A stretch of DNA of 54,652 bases. It comes from Hansschlegelia plantiphila (GTDB lineage Bacteria > Pseudomonadota > Alphaproteobacteria > Rhizobiales > Methylopilaceae). The position numbers and the translations under genes were made by a program. Under the pieces are notes generated by a model, which ran no database searches, was not told the origin of the DNA, and worked only from the letters and a program-made list of their open reading frames with translations. The stretch spans positions 1 to 54,652 of the forward strand of contig NZ_BSFI01000018.1 of NCBI RefSeq assembly GCF_027922265.1. The letters run 5' to 3'. Positions 29,216 to 38,477 of the stretch are shown here, one piece after another (position 1 is the first letter of the stretch; each line of letters starts with the position of its first letter).

Positions 29216-30631
29216 ATGGTCGCTGAACAACCGAATCTGCGCAGCATCGTCATCGTGGGCGGGGGGCTGAGCGGCGTCCTTCTTGCGTTGCGCGCCATCG
29301 AGAACCCCGGCAATCGGGTCGTTCTGATCGAACGATCGAGTGCGCTCGGCCGCGGGGTCGCCTATGGCGCGTGCGATCACGCGCATCTTCTCAACGTGCC
29401 GGTGTTCCGGATGGAGGTCGGCCTGACGCCGACCTTCGAACACTGGCTGCGTGCAAACCGGCCTCACGAACTGAATACCGAGGACGGAGAGCTGCGGGAC
29501 AGTTTTGTCACCCGGCGATCCTTCGGCGACTACATCGAGGAGATCGTCGAGCACAACGTGGCGGCTGGCCGGCTCAAGCGTCTTCGCGGCGAAGTGGTGG
29601 AGATCGGTCGGGAGGAGACGCCTTACGCGCTGCTCAAGGACGGCCGCGTGCTGAAGGGCGATCAGGTCGTGCTGGCGACCGGCAACCTCCCGCCCAAGAC
29701 GCCGCGCTTCATCGATGAGGGCGGCGTGCTCGATTCTCCGGTCTTCATTCCCGACCCCTGGGACGTCCATCGGGACAGGTTGCCCGCCGGCGACGGCCGG
29801 GTGCTGCTGATAGGCGCGGGGCTGACGATGGTGGACGTCGCGCTGCGCCTTGTGCGCAACGGTCATACCGGCCCGATCACAGCGCTGTCTCGCCATGGCC
29901 TGCTGCCGAGCCGCCATGCGCATGGCGGCGAGTGGCGCAACGCGTTCCACGACCGCCCGCTGCCGCCGCTTCAGGCGTTTCGGCTGCTGCGGCGTGAGAC
30001 GCGCGAAGCGGCCGCGCAGGGCGTGCCATGGCAGCGGGTGATCGACGCCGTGCGCCCAAGCCTGGCGAGCATATGGATTTCCTGGGACAGCGCGGATCGT
30101 CGGCGTTTCCTGCGTCACTGCCGAACGATCTGGGACGTCCGACGCCATCGCATGCCGACCGCCGTCGCGACTCAGATCGAGGCTCTCGTAAAAGCCGGCG
30201 CGCTCGATCTGCGGGCAGGCCGCATCCAGAAGGTGGATCGCGCAGGCGATGGGGCCATCGTGACGCTGCGTCCCCGCGGCGCCCGGGACAGCGTGCAGAT
30301 CGAGGTTGACGCGATCATCAACTGCACCGGTCCGCGTTCGTCGTTCGATGACATGAACGAGCCCGCCTTCGTCAAGCTCAAGGAGCTCGGGCTGCTGGTC
30401 GCTGATGAACTTGGGCTCGGCGTCAGGACGTTCGGCTGCGCGGTAGTCGACAGATATTCGATCCCGTCCGATTGGCTGTTTGCAATCGGCCCGCTCACGC
30501 GGCCGGAATGGTGGGAGATCACGGCCGTGCCGGAGATTTCGGCGCAGAGCTACTATCTCGCGGGCGGACTCGGATTGTCCGGCCAGAACTCTTTGCTGCG
30601 CAACTTCGTCGACCTGGGCGCCGGTATCTGA
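29216..30631 (+). CDS. FAD/NAD(P)-binding protein
   Basis: About 471 residues from ATG 29216. N-terminal dinucleotide fold SIVIVGGGLSGVLLALRAIE, then a second NAD(P)-type motif RVLLIGAGLTMVDVALRLVR in mid-protein, and the closing NCTGPRSSFDD. This is the HydN/HpaF-like FAD-NAD(P) family (uncharacterised oxidoreductases). The upstream frame is open but lacks a better start. It follows sulP by ~170 bp on the same strand and ends before a strong terminator, so it is probably last in the sulfate operon. It could supply reduced flavin; that is speculation. Confidence 0.78.
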   Translation: MVAEQPNLRSIVIVGGGLSGVLLALRAIENPGNRVVLIERSSALGRGVAYGACDHAHLLNVPVFRMEVGLTPTFEHWLRANRPHELNTEDGELRDSFVTRRSFGDYIEEIVEHNVAAGRLKRLRGEVVEIGREETPYALLKDGRVLKGDQVVLATGNLPPKTPRFIDEGGVLDSPVFIPDPWDVHRDRLPAGDGRVLLIGAGLTMVDVALRLVRNGHTGPITALSRHGLLPSRHAHGGEWRNAFHDRPLPPLQAFRLLRRETREAAAQGVPWQRVIDAVRPSLASIWISWDSADRRRFLRHCRTIWDVRRHRMPTAVATQIEALVKAGALDLRAGRIQKVDRAGDGAIVTLRPRGARDSVQIEVDAIINCTGPRSSFDDMNEPAFVKLKELGLLVADELGLGVRTFGCAVVDRYSIPSDWLFAIGPLTRPEWWEITAVPEISAQSYYLAGGLGLSGQNSLLRNFVDLGAGI

Positions 30632-30709
30632 CGCTCGCCATTCAACCGCGCGCAAGAACGCGGCTCAGCCAGCCGCGGCGCCTTCCGCCAAGATCGTGAG
30701 CCGAATAAC

Positions 30710-30746
30710 AAAAGGCATGGCCGGGGATGATCCCGCCATGCCTTTT
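30710..30746. terminator. bidirectional terminator between convergent genes
   Basis: AAAAGGCATGGC (30710-30721) pairs perfectly with GCCATGCCTTTT (30735-30746) across a 13-nt loop, giving A-run/T-run flanks on both strands. It lies between the FAD protein gene (plus) and the small protein gene (minus). Confidence 0.85.
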
Positions 30747-30790
30747 CGTGTCGGTTCGAGTCGGTCTGTCCGGACCCAGAGCGTTTGCGC

Positions 30791-31183
30791 TCAGGCGGCG
30801 TCGGTGGCGATGACCTTGGTCGTCCTGCGGGCCTTCGGCTTCACGGCGGCGGGAAGCTCATCGGCCGCGTCAGGCACAGCCTTGCGCGCCTCGATCGCCT
30901 CGAACGCGGCTTCCGCGCCTTCCTCGAAGCCGCGGCGGACCACGTTTCCTGCCGGCAGCAGCTCCTTCAGAAACACCGCCCCGAACACCAGGCCGTAGGA
31001 CGCGCCGTAGGCGGCCTTGTACGCGCCGACGCCGACTGCAGCGCCCGACTTCTCAGCGGCGACCTTGACGGAGGCGCCGGCGCTCGCGCCGGCCTCGCTC
31101 ACGTACCCGGCGGCGGTTCCGAGAACGTCGCTCAGCGCCGTGAAGGCGTTCCGTTCCGGGGTTTCAGCAGCGATATCGCTCAT
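30791..31183 (-). CDS. small hydrophobic-core protein, paralogue A (unknown function)
   Basis: 130 residues, start set by AAGGAAC upstream of ATG 31183. The centre AYKAAYGASYGLVFGAVFLK, then ELLPAGNVVRRGFEEGAEAA, is nearly the same as in the gene at 36165; both have Ala-rich N-termini and Lys/Arg-rich tails. The Gly/Ala/Phe-rich stretch could be a short membrane-inserting helix. The paralogues bracket the P1B ATPase and APC permease, suggesting one functional block. No known domain is claimed; phasin-like or membrane-associated scaffolding are possibilities. Confidence 0.75.
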   Translation of the reverse strand: MSDIAAETPERNAFTALSDVLGTAAGYVSEAGASAGASVKVAAEKSGAAVGVGAYKAAYGASYGLVFGAVFLKELLPAGNVVRRGFEEGAEAAFEAIEARKAVPDAADELPAAVKPKARRTTKVIATDAA

Positions 31184-31265
31184 GCGCTCGTTCCTTTGTC
31201 GACGCGGTGGAGAAAATGAATGCGTTCGGACGGGGGGCCCTGCAGCTTGGCCCCTCGCAGAGGTG

Positions 31266-32768
31266 TCAGCGAACCCTGTCGGGGATGGTCGCGAACTGGA
31301 GGCGGACATCGTCGGCCGCGCCCTGCACTCCAGCGATCATGCGCGGCCGCCGGACGCGCTCGGTCAGCAGCCAAGCAACGCCGGCCGCCATGTAGGCGAG
31401 GAATATCCCGGCGAGGACCGAGTTTGGATAGTCGATCGGCGGGAACATCGTGCTCCCTGGCAGGCCGAACGTTCCGAGAAGCGGCAGGATCATGAAGCCG
31501 ACGCCGCTGGCGGAGTAGGCGATCGCGCGCTTTGTCAGCTTGCCGATCGACCGCAGGTAGAACGGCGCCGCCACGGTGATCAGGATGTAGACGAGGATGA
31601 AGCCGAAGCTGCAGAGCGTGCCGAAATAGCCCTGGGCGTCGAACGCGCTGACGCCGGACAGGTAGCAGGCTGCAGGCGCAGCGAAGGTGATCAGCGCGGC
31701 GAGCGCGACCGCGACATGAGGCGTGCGGTTGGTCTCGTGCGCCTCGCCGAGCGCTTCGAAGAACAGTCCGTGGCGCGCCATGGAGAACAGGATGCGCGCG
31801 GTCGAGTTGATCGCGGCCAGCGTGCAGGCGAAGAAGCTGAGCAGCACGCCGATCGTGATCACAGTTCCGAGCGGCCTCCAGCCGAGGCTCGAGGCCAGAT
31901 AGTTCAGCGGCGCCTCAGACTGGGCGAGCGGCGCGTCGGAGCCCTCGAAACCGAGCACGACGACATAGGCCATGAAGATGAACACGAGGCCCGAAAACAG
32001 CACGCTGTGCGTGACGGACCGCGGTATCGACCGGAGCGCGTCCTTGGCCTCGGCGCCGAGCGAGGTCGAACTCTCGAACCCCGAAAACCCGAACACGACG
32101 AGCACCACGCCGACCAGGATCCCGCTCGGCGTCGCGCCCTCGAGCTTGAACTGATGCATGTCCGCGACGAAGCCGTGGCGCGCCCAGATGACGACGCCGA
32201 GGATCAGGATCGACACCAGCGCGATCGCCTCGAAGGCCAGCATCGTCTTTGCAGAAAGCTGGATGTTCTTCATCGCGATCCAGCATGCGGCGCCCGCGCC
32301 GGCAATAAACCAGACGAGCGTGGGGAGCTGATGCCCGATCGCCTGGTCGAGCAGCACGTTGGCGACGATCGCGAAGCCGCAGAGCGTCGACATGCCCGTG
32401 AGCGTGTAGGCGAACACAAGGGCCCAGCCGCCGAGAATGCCCGAGGTCGGCCCGAGCCCCTGCACGATGTAGCTGTAGAGCGACCCCGGCGACGCCGACC
32501 GCGTCGCGAACTGGTTCACGTTGAGGCTGACCAGAAACAGCCCGAGCATCCCGATCGCGAAGCTGAGCCAGGCGCCGTTTCCTGCCGAGGCGAAGATCAG
32601 GCCAAGGATCGCCGCCGGCACCGTCGAGGGCGCGATGACGGAGACCGACTGGGCCAGAACCTCGGGATAGGAGAGGCAGGCGCCGCGGAGTTCGGTATGT
32701 TCGGTCGAGGGCGGCGAGCGCGTCTCCCGACCATTGCTTCTGTCCGGAGCGAATGCCTGCGATTTCAT
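31266..32768 (-). CDS. APC family amino acid/amine permease
   Basis: 500 residues with ~12 membrane segments. Typical APC start LSYPEVLAQSVSVIAPSTVP, then SPGSLYSYIVQGLGPTSGIL and the conserved FSGFESSTSLGAEAKDALRS. C-terminus ends with a short cytoplasmic tail. It imports or exchanges amino acids or amines; the substrate is not deducible. It lies between paralogue A and the P1B ATPase on the same strand. The 404-bp region upstream suggests its own promoter. Confidence 0.87.
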   Translation of the reverse strand: MKSQAFAPDRSNGRETRSPPSTEHTELRGACLSYPEVLAQSVSVIAPSTVPAAILGLIFASAGNGAWLSFAIGMLGLFLVSLNVNQFATRSASPGSLYSYIVQGLGPTSGILGGWALVFAYTLTGMSTLCGFAIVANVLLDQAIGHQLPTLVWFIAGAGAACWIAMKNIQLSAKTMLAFEAIALVSILILGVVIWARHGFVADMHQFKLEGATPSGILVGVVLVVFGFSGFESSTSLGAEAKDALRSIPRSVTHSVLFSGLVFIFMAYVVVLGFEGSDAPLAQSEAPLNYLASSLGWRPLGTVITIGVLLSFFACTLAAINSTARILFSMARHGLFFEALGEAHETNRTPHVAVALAALITFAAPAACYLSGVSAFDAQGYFGTLCSFGFILVYILITVAAPFYLRSIGKLTKRAIAYSASGVGFMILPLLGTFGLPGSTMFPPIDYPNSVLAGIFLAYMAAGVAWLLTERVRRPRMIAGVQGAADDVRLQFATIPDRVR

Positions 32769-33172
32769 CCTGGAGTTTACCTCGCCGGAACGTTGGAGAC
32801 GGGCGCTAGATCAACGCCAGAGGCAGGGTCGAAAGTAATCCGACAATCAGTTCTCGGCTTTTGCCGGATGGAGCGCCAATCAAAGAGGCGCGCAGCCTAT
32901 TGTTCGGCGCCGACCCAACCAACGCCGCCATACGATCGGCGCTAGTTCGAGAGTGATTGTCACTAAACTGACATATGATGCAGCGCAATAATCAATTTTG
33001 CAATGCAGTTCTGATTGAAATGCAGCCATGCTGCAAGAAATAAAATAACAGTCCGTATATCTACTAGATTTATGCTCTTTCACCGAAACAGCTAGCAGCC
33101 GCAAAATCTGCGGGCCGCGCGCGTCCCCGGGCTCCGCTTCCGGCCAAGCGGATCAGCGATCTTGACCTGGCG
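32769..33172 (-). promoter_or_regulatory. AT-rich intergenic region upstream of the APC permease
   Basis: About 400 bp without a gene. Contains ATCTACTAGAT, an 11-bp dyad at 33059-33069; on the minus strand this reads AAATC-TAGTA-GATAT, similar to the sulfur operator but with a 5-nt spacer and no TTGAC at the usual distance. Probably the permease promoter. Confidence 0.35.
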
Positions 33173-35749
33173 TCACCTGAGCAGGAGGCGTTCCCTTTCC
33201 TTTTGCGCACGCAGCGCGCTCGCCTTTCGGAGCGGCAGCAGGCCGTTGCCGACGGCGAGGAGGCCGCCGATCTGGTTGAAGATCATCGAGTGCATCACGC
33301 CGAAGCCGCCGAAGAAGGCGCCGGCGATGCAGATCGCGTTCGGCACGACAACGAGGCCCCAGCTGCGATTGATGTTCCGGTTCAAATCGCGCGACACGTC
33401 GTGGAGGTAGAGAAGCTTCGTCAGGCTGTCCTCCATGAGGACCACCTGGGCCGTGTCGGTTGCGATGCTTGATGCGCCGCGCAGAGAGATCGAGACGTTG
33501 GCCTTCTTGAGCGCGATCGAGTCGTTCACGCCGTCGCCGACGAAGCAGACCGTGCGGCCTTCTTTCTGCAGGAGCTCGACGTATCGCGCCTTGTCCTGGG
33601 GCAGGACCTCCGCGAAGTGTCGGTCCATCCCGAGGCGCTCGGCCAGTCTGCGGGTGGGCCGCTCATGGTCGCCTGAGATGATCGCCAGATGTTGCGCGCC
33701 GCGGGCGCGCAGCCCGTTGATCACGTCGAATGCTTCGGGCCGTTCGGCGGCCTGCAGCTCCAGGGCGCCGCCGAGCTTGCCGTCGACCCCGACCATCACC
33801 AGCGAGTGGCCCTCGTCATGGGCGCGCTCAAGCTCTCTCTGCGCGGAAGCCGGCAGCCTGACGCCTTCGTGGGTCATGTAGCGCGCGCTGCCGACCCGCA
33901 CGACATGGCCCTCGACCTCGACGGTGATGCCGTAGCCCACGTCGTATTTGGAGTCGTCGGTCGCCGGCACGGTCAGGTTGAGGGCGCGCGCCTTGTCGAT
34001 GATGGCTTTGGCGATCGGGTGGCTGAAGCGGTTCTCGGCAGCCGCGGCCCATACAAGGATCTGGTCTTCCGAATAGCCGCCATAGGTCAGGATGCGTCCG
34101 ACCTCGGGGCGCTCGCGCGTCAGCGTTCCGGTCTTGTCGAACAGGAAGGTGTCGACCTTTCGCAGGCTCTCCAATGCGCGCCCGTCCTTCACCAAAACGC
34201 CGTGCTCGGCGCTGAGGGTGAGCGACGAAAGCATCGCGATCGGAGCGGCCATCCGGATGCCCGTGCCGAGATCGCAATTGACCACTGCGGTGGCGCTCGC
34301 GATGCCTGTCGTCACGAGGCCGAGCGCGCCGAGCGCAAGAGTCGGCGCGACCGCCTTGTCCGCTAGCTCCTCGCCACGGGACTGGGACTTCAGCTTGTAT
34401 CCGGCGGTGTCGTTCAGGATCTGCGCGAGCTTCGCCGACGTGGTCTGGTCGCCGGCGCTCGTCACCGCCACGCGCACCTTTCCGGCAATCAGCGTGGTCG
34501 ACGCAAGCACGCGGTCGCCCTTGAGCTTTTCCACGGGCGCGGACTCGCCGGTCAGCGTGTGCTGGTCGATCATCGCCATGCCGTCGACCACCTCGCCGTC
34601 GACCGGCACGGCCTCGCCGGTATGCACGGCGATGACGTCTCCGACCTTCAGCCGCTCAAGCGGCGTCTCGACCTCGACGCCGTCGACTTCGAGCCAGACG
34701 AAGCGCGGCTGCTTGCCGAACACGTTCAGCAGCATCTTCTTAGAATCGTCCTCGGTCTTCTCGACCAGCTTCCGCGACACGCTGAGCGTGAAGCCGAGCA
34801 CCGTTCCGGCAAGCACCTGGTTGGTCGCGAGGCATGCCGCGACGACGATGGCGTCGAGCACGTCGACCCCGAGGCGCTTTTCCTTGAAAAGCACCTCATA
34901 GGCGCTCTTGAAGCTCGGGATAACGGAATAAAGGAAGACGACCGCGCTGAGCGGAGCGAGGCCCGGCACCAGAAAACGGCTCGCCGCGGCGAGCACGACG
35001 GAGGCCGTCGCCACGGGCAGGTCGAGATCGATCGGCGAAATCGGAGCGTCGCCCGAGGCGGCCAGCACGCTGTCCAGAAGTTCGACAAGCTGGTCCTGTC
35101 GGATCTCCCGCGGATTGTAATGGATGAGCACAGTGCCGGTGAGCTCGTTCGTCGCGTAGCGGTCGACGCCGAACGTGTTCATGAACTCGCGTTCGATCGC
35201 CTGTCCAAGCTCGCGTCTGCGCAGCAGGCTGACGTTGTGAAGCCGCACGCGCCCTTCGATCTGGCTTCGCACGGTCCAGGTCGACAATCGGCGGCCGTAG
35301 CGCTGAAGCCGCAAGGTTTTCGAGGATCCCAGGCCAAGCGTCTCGGGAAGGATCAGTTGATCGGGTGCCGGACGTGCGGCGTCGCGGCGCGACAGCGCGC
35401 GGCCAAGGTCGATGGCGCGCTGGTCTCCGGACGCAAGCGGCGCATCGAACCGGACCTGGGCGTGGCGGCGCTGCGCGTCGATCGTGACCTCGACGACGCC
35501 GGGCGCCTGGAATGCGCGCTCGAAGAACGAACGCGCGAATGCGCTGCGGGGGTTTGCAAACAGCGTCGGGCTGTCGAACTGCACGACGGCGCTCGATGGA
35601 AACGACACGCCGAGATCGGTCCGGGCGGTCGTTGCGGTTGCTCGGCCCACGCGATGGGCGCGGTGCGGAGCGCCCGATGCCGTTGCGGCGCGGGGCCGGG
35701 ACTTGGCGGGTTTGGCAGTGGATCGCTCGGATGAACTGGTCAGCGTCAC
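33173..35749 (-). CDS. P1B-type metal-transporting ATPase with HMA_2-like N-terminus
   Basis: 858 residues, GTG start 3 nt after the upstream gene. All catalytic motifs are intact: TGES (~400-403), DKTGT (538-542), FSHPIA (575-580) and GDGVND (738-743). The membrane metal site usually CPC reads NCD (VVNCDLGTGIRMAAPIAML, ~489-507), placing it in one of the less common P1B subgroups. Residues ~50-230 hold a degenerate heavy-metal-associated (HMA_2-like) region (SQIEGRVRLHN, TGTVLIHYNP) without CxxC. The metal is unknown. It is the last gene of a three-gene minus-strand unit. Confidence 0.9.
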   Translation of the reverse strand: MTLTSSSERSTAKPAKSRPRAATASGAPHRAHRVGRATATTARTDLGVSFPSSAVVQFDSPTLFANPRSAFARSFFERAFQAPGVVEVTIDAQRRHAQVRFDAPLASGDQRAIDLGRALSRRDAARPAPDQLILPETLGLGSSKTLRLQRYGRRLSTWTVRSQIEGRVRLHNVSLLRRRELGQAIEREFMNTFGVDRYATNELTGTVLIHYNPREIRQDQLVELLDSVLAASGDAPISPIDLDLPVATASVVLAAASRFLVPGLAPLSAVVFLYSVIPSFKSAYEVLFKEKRLGVDVLDAIVVAACLATNQVLAGTVLGFTLSVSRKLVEKTEDDSKKMLLNVFGKQPRFVWLEVDGVEVETPLERLKVGDVIAVHTGEAVPVDGEVVDGMAMIDQHTLTGESAPVEKLKGDRVLASTTLIAGKVRVAVTSAGDQTTSAKLAQILNDTAGYKLKSQSRGEELADKAVAPTLALGALGLVTTGIASATAVVNCDLGTGIRMAAPIAMLSSLTLSAEHGVLVKDGRALESLRKVDTFLFDKTGTLTRERPEVGRILTYGGYSEDQILVWAAAAENRFSHPIAKAIIDKARALNLTVPATDDSKYDVGYGITVEVEGHVVRVGSARYMTHEGVRLPASAQRELERAHDEGHSLVMVGVDGKLGGALELQAAERPEAFDVINGLRARGAQHLAIISGDHERPTRRLAERLGMDRHFAEVLPQDKARYVELLQKEGRTVCFVGDGVNDSIALKKANVSISLRGASSIATDTAQVVLMEDSLTKLLYLHDVSRDLNRNINRSWGLVVVPNAICIAGAFFGGFGVMHSMIFNQIGGLLAVGNGLLPLRKASALRAQKERERLLLR

Positions 35750-35752
35750 GTC

Positions 35753-36103
35753 TCAGCGCTCCGAAGAGATGTTTGGGCCCGACACGAGACGCGCGTCCGG
35801 AGCGGGGGTCGCAATTTCAGGCCTGACGCTCGGCTGGGCGGCGGCTCTCCGATGCCGGCGCTCGGCGGCGAGATCCTCGGCTGCTTCTTTCTTTTCGAGA
35901 ATGCTTCGGGCGCCGGCGGCATAGGCGTCCGAGGCAAGCTCCCCAGCCCAATTCAGCCCGCGCCTCAACGCCGCAATAAGCCCCGCGGCGGCGGACGCCG
36001 CCACGGGGCGGCGCCGGAAGACGATCTCGTACTGCTTATTCATAGCGCGAGCCGGCGGCAGGGCGCGACGCGCGGATGTCTTGTCTGGACCAGTTGTCGT
36101 CAT
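35753..36103 (-). CDS. small basic/hydrophobic protein upstream of the P1B ATPase
   Basis: 116 residues from ATG 36103, or 96 from ATG 36043; neither has a convincing ribosome-binding site. It has an Arg-rich start (YEIVFRRRPVAASAAAGLIA), one weakly hydrophobic helix and a charged C-terminal half (LEKKEAAEDLAAERRHRRAA). It ends 3 nt before the ATPase start codon, so the pair is translationally linked. Not recognised; a small accessory subunit of the ATPase is the natural guess. Confidence 0.6.
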   Translation of the reverse strand: MTTTGPDKTSARRALPPARAMNKQYEIVFRRRPVAASAAAGLIAALRRGLNWAGELASDAYAAGARSILEKKEAAEDLAAERRHRRAAAQPSVRPEIATPAPDARLVSGPNISSER

Positions 36104-36135
36104 GGCGCTCGCAGAACCCGACAGGAAGGAGGGAC

Positions 36136-36160
36136 GAAGGCCGCCGCTTGGGCGGCCTTC
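36136..36160. terminator. hairpin between paralogue B and the ATPase genes
   Basis: GAAGGCCGCC (36136-36145) pairs perfectly with GGCGGCCTTC (36151-36160) across a 5-nt loop. No T-run follows, so it may attenuate rather than end transcription from paralogue B into the ATPase genes. Confidence 0.45.
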
Positions 36161-36164
36161 GCGC

Positions 36165-36593
36165 TCAGACCGCTGCCTTCTTTGTGACGCGCACCGTCTT
36201 GCGGGCCTGCGGCGACGCCTTCTTCTTCGCCGTCGCCTGCTTCGTCAACTCTTCGTTCAGATCCTCGCCGACGAGCGGCGCTTTCTCGGCCCGGCGCGCT
36301 GCGACCGCGTCGAACGCCGCCTCGGCGCCCTCCTCGAACCCACGGCGCACGGCGCTGTCTTCCGGCAGGAGCTCCTTCAGGAAGACCGCCCCGAAGACCA
36401 GACCGAACGAGACGCCATAAGCGGTGTGATAGGCGCCCGAGCTGACGCCGGACTTCACCTTGCGCGCCGCAATCTTGGCCGACGCGCTTGCGTTCGTCCT
36501 GGCGTCTCCGATGGAGTCCGCCGCCGCCTCGAGCGCGTCGCCGAGTATCGAAAAAGCGCTGTTTTCATGGGGATCCGCTATGGTCGCAGACAT
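36165..36593 (-). CDS. small hydrophobic-core protein, paralogue B (unknown function)
   Basis: 142 residues. Core AYHTAYGVSFGLVFGAVFLK, then ELLPEDSAVRRGFEEGAEAA, matches paralogue A at 30791. The N-terminus has an acidic start and Ala/Ser-rich helix; the C-terminus is Lys/Arg/Ala-rich (ATAKKKASPQARKTVRVTKK), as in DNA- or granule-binding tails. It heads the ATPase unit, separated from the next gene by 60 bp that include a hairpin. No family is claimed. Confidence 0.75.
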   Translation of the reverse strand: MSATIADPHENSAFSILGDALEAAADSIGDARTNASASAKIAARKVKSGVSSGAYHTAYGVSFGLVFGAVFLKELLPEDSAVRRGFEEGAEAAFDAVAARRAEKAPLVGEDLNEELTKQATAKKKASPQARKTVRVTKKAAV

Positions 36594-37158
36594 CAGGTCA
36601 TTTCCCTTCGACTGGAAGTCTGAGTTCCACGCGCTGCTTGCGAAGCGCGTAGAGCGTTGGACAATAATAGACAGTAACGGGCCGACCCAACACGACCGGC
36701 GTCAGTAAAACATGGCGGATTTCGCCCGCGGTCAAGCTTATCAATCCAAATCGGCTCCAAGAATGGCGCTCGCCTCTCAGAAATATTTGTCCCGCACGAC
36801 TTTCTTTCGGTCATTTCCACCGCATTCGGCCGATCACACACACGGTCCCTGGTGCGGCCAACCCGCTGCGAACGCCCCAACCAAGCGCCCATTCCGCATC
36901 TATTTGTCTCAATCGATCGAATTTGTAGAAATAAGACTAGCCGTCAGCGGATTCGTTGTCAATTATGTGAACGGCGCTCGGCGCGTCGCATCTTGTCCAG
37001 ACAGATGACGGACAGATGGCCCGCGAAAGAAAAAGAAGATGCAGATCAAAATGTTGGGAGCGGTTGCGACCGAGCGGCGGCAGTTCGCGAAGGCCTGTTT
37101 GGGCTGCTCCGCGGCATGTCTCAAAAAATAGACAAGAGCACTCTACCGTCTTTGTCGA
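36594..37158. promoter_or_regulatory. divergent intergenic region, paralogue B / ExoD-like gene
   Basis: About 565 bp without a supported gene. The part around 36895-36965 is AT-rich and contains CAATC-GATC-GAATT (36910-36923), 8 of 10 positions of the sulfur operator, but without a -35 box at 13 nt on either strand. It should hold the two divergent promoters. Confidence 0.35.
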
Positions 37159-38151
37159 ATGACGTTGGCGCTGTTTGGGATGCGCCGTCGTCCTGAGGAA
37201 GGCTATCAGACCGTGATAACCGCCGTCTCTGTTCCGACCAAGCCTCGCAAAAAACACGCCGGCGGCGCTTCGCTTGCGCGCACGTCCGATATTCTCCGCG
37301 CCGTCCTCTCGAACAACCCGAACGTCGAGACGTTCACGATCGGAAGCATCCTAGACGCGATCGGGGCGGACCGCGTCGAAGCCTCGATGATGCTGTTTTC
37401 GGTCCCAGCCGTCGTTCCGGTGACGGGCGCCCCGGCATTCTCCGGCGTCAGCTCGTGCGCGCTCGGAGGCCACTTCGTGAGCGGCCGGACGTCGCTCAAG
37501 GTTCCGAAGGTGATCTTGTCCAAGACGGTGCCCCGGCGTTCGCTGGCCGCGGCCGTGCATGCGCTGCTGCCGATCCTCGAACGGGCGGAAAAGCTCATGA
37601 AGCCGAGGCTGGCCTGGCTGGTCAGTCCTGTGGCGCGGCGACTGCTGGGCGTGCTGCTCTTCGTGCTGGCGGTGACGATCGCCTTCCCCGTAATTGGCCT
37701 CGACCCGCTGCACGGAACGTCGATCTTCATGATCTCGCTCGGGCTCGCCGAGAAGGACGGCCTCGCGGTCCTCATCGGCGCCGCGGTCGGGATCCTGTCT
37801 CTCGCGCTGATCGCCTCGGCCGGCTTGACGCTCAAGAGCCTTCGCGCCAAGGCCGCCAAACTCCTGAAGAAGCTCGTCCGGCGCCTCGGGCTGGACGCTC
37901 TCGCCTTTCACTGCGAACAGCGCGGCTGGAAACGGCTCGCGGACATTCTCCGCTTCCGCTGGGCGGACGTCCTGTTGATGTGGGATCCGGAAGGACGCAA
38001 CGCCGCGCCCGAGACGCCCGCCGCTGAACGCTCCGGTAAGACCGCAGCGGCGCGGCGCGCCATCAGCTCAACCCAACCGCGGCCTGTGCGTCGCAGCGCC
38101 GAAATCGCTGTTGCGGCGTCCTCGAACACAAGGCGGTCGGCCACAAAATGA
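37159..38151 (+). CDS. ExoD-family membrane protein
   Basis: Up to 330 residues; the start is uncertain (ATG 37159, ATG 37180 or GTG 37213, the last behind AGGAAGG). The ExoD pattern is present: TFTIGSILDAIGADRVEASM, VPAVVPVTGAPAFSG, then several membrane segments (RLLGVLLFVLAVTIAFPVIG, HGTSIFMISLGLAEKDGLAV). ExoD proteins affect exopolysaccharide and alkaline stress in rhizobia; the biochemical role is not established. The C-terminal ~60 residues are basic and Ala/Ser-rich. It overlaps the next gene by 4 bp. Confidence 0.75.
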   Translation: MTLALFGMRRRPEEGYQTVITAVSVPTKPRKKHAGGASLARTSDILRAVLSNNPNVETFTIGSILDAIGADRVEASMMLFSVPAVVPVTGAPAFSGVSSCALGGHFVSGRTSLKVPKVILSKTVPRRSLAAAVHALLPILERAEKLMKPRLAWLVSPVARRLLGVLLFVLAVTIAFPVIGLDPLHGTSIFMISLGLAEKDGLAVLIGAAVGILSLALIASAGLTLKSLRAKAAKLLKKLVRRLGLDALAFHCEQRGWKRLADILRFRWADVLLMWDPEGRNAAPETPAAERSGKTAAARRAISSTQPRPVRRSAEIAVAASSNTRRSATK

Positions 38152-38474
38152 AGCGGCAGAAGATCTACGAGTTTCCCGTCGACAAGGTCCTGAACGCCGC
38201 GCGGCGTAAATCGATCGAACGGAACATCGAGAAGAACGCGTCGCTCGCTCCCAAAGACTTCGAATATGGCTGGGACGAAGAGAACGGGGATCTGCTTCAC
38301 ATCGTGATCGATCCTGTCGAAATCGAAGTCGAGTTCCAGCAGGATAAGGTGGAGCTGTTTGCGACAGCGCCGCTGTGGGCGCGGGTCGCTTTCACCGAGA
38401 AGAAGAAGGTCGAGCTCAGAAGCCTCGTCGAAACCGTGCTGGTCGACGCGAAGCTGATCTCGGCCCCGAAATAG
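38148..38474 (+). CDS. conserved hypothetical protein, 108 residues
   Basis: Coupled to the ExoD-like gene by an ATGA overlap. Soluble, charged protein: KVLNAARRKSIERNIEKNAS, then YGWDEENGDLLHIVIDPVEI and a PLWARVAFTEKKKVELRSLV segment. The strand pattern faintly resembles the polyhydroxyalkanoic-acid system family (granule-region protein), but I cannot confirm that. It converges on the degenerate ATPase gene, with only 3 bp between the stops. Confidence 0.65.
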   Translation: MKRQKIYEFPVDKVLNAARRKSIERNIEKNASLAPKDFEYGWDEENGDLLHIVIDPVEIEVEFQQDKVELFATAPLWARVAFTEKKKVELRSLVETVLVDAKLISAPK

Positions 38475-38477
38475 CGC

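Noticed and set aside
29108..30655. 515-codon open frame on the minus strand
   Set aside because: Antisense to the FAD/NAD(P) protein, whose dinucleotide-binding motifs are convincing.
31017..32945. 642-codon open frame on the plus strand
   Set aside because: Antisense to the APC permease (clear membrane protein) and to paralogue A; arginine/glutamate-rich translation typical of GC-rich shadow frames.
34559..35734. 391-codon plus-strand frame
   Set aside because: Antisense to the intact P1B ATPase; low-complexity translation.
36910..36923. Sulfur operator candidate before the ExoD-like gene
   Set aside because: 8 of 10 matches but no -35 box at 13 nt on either strand and no sulfur gene downstream.
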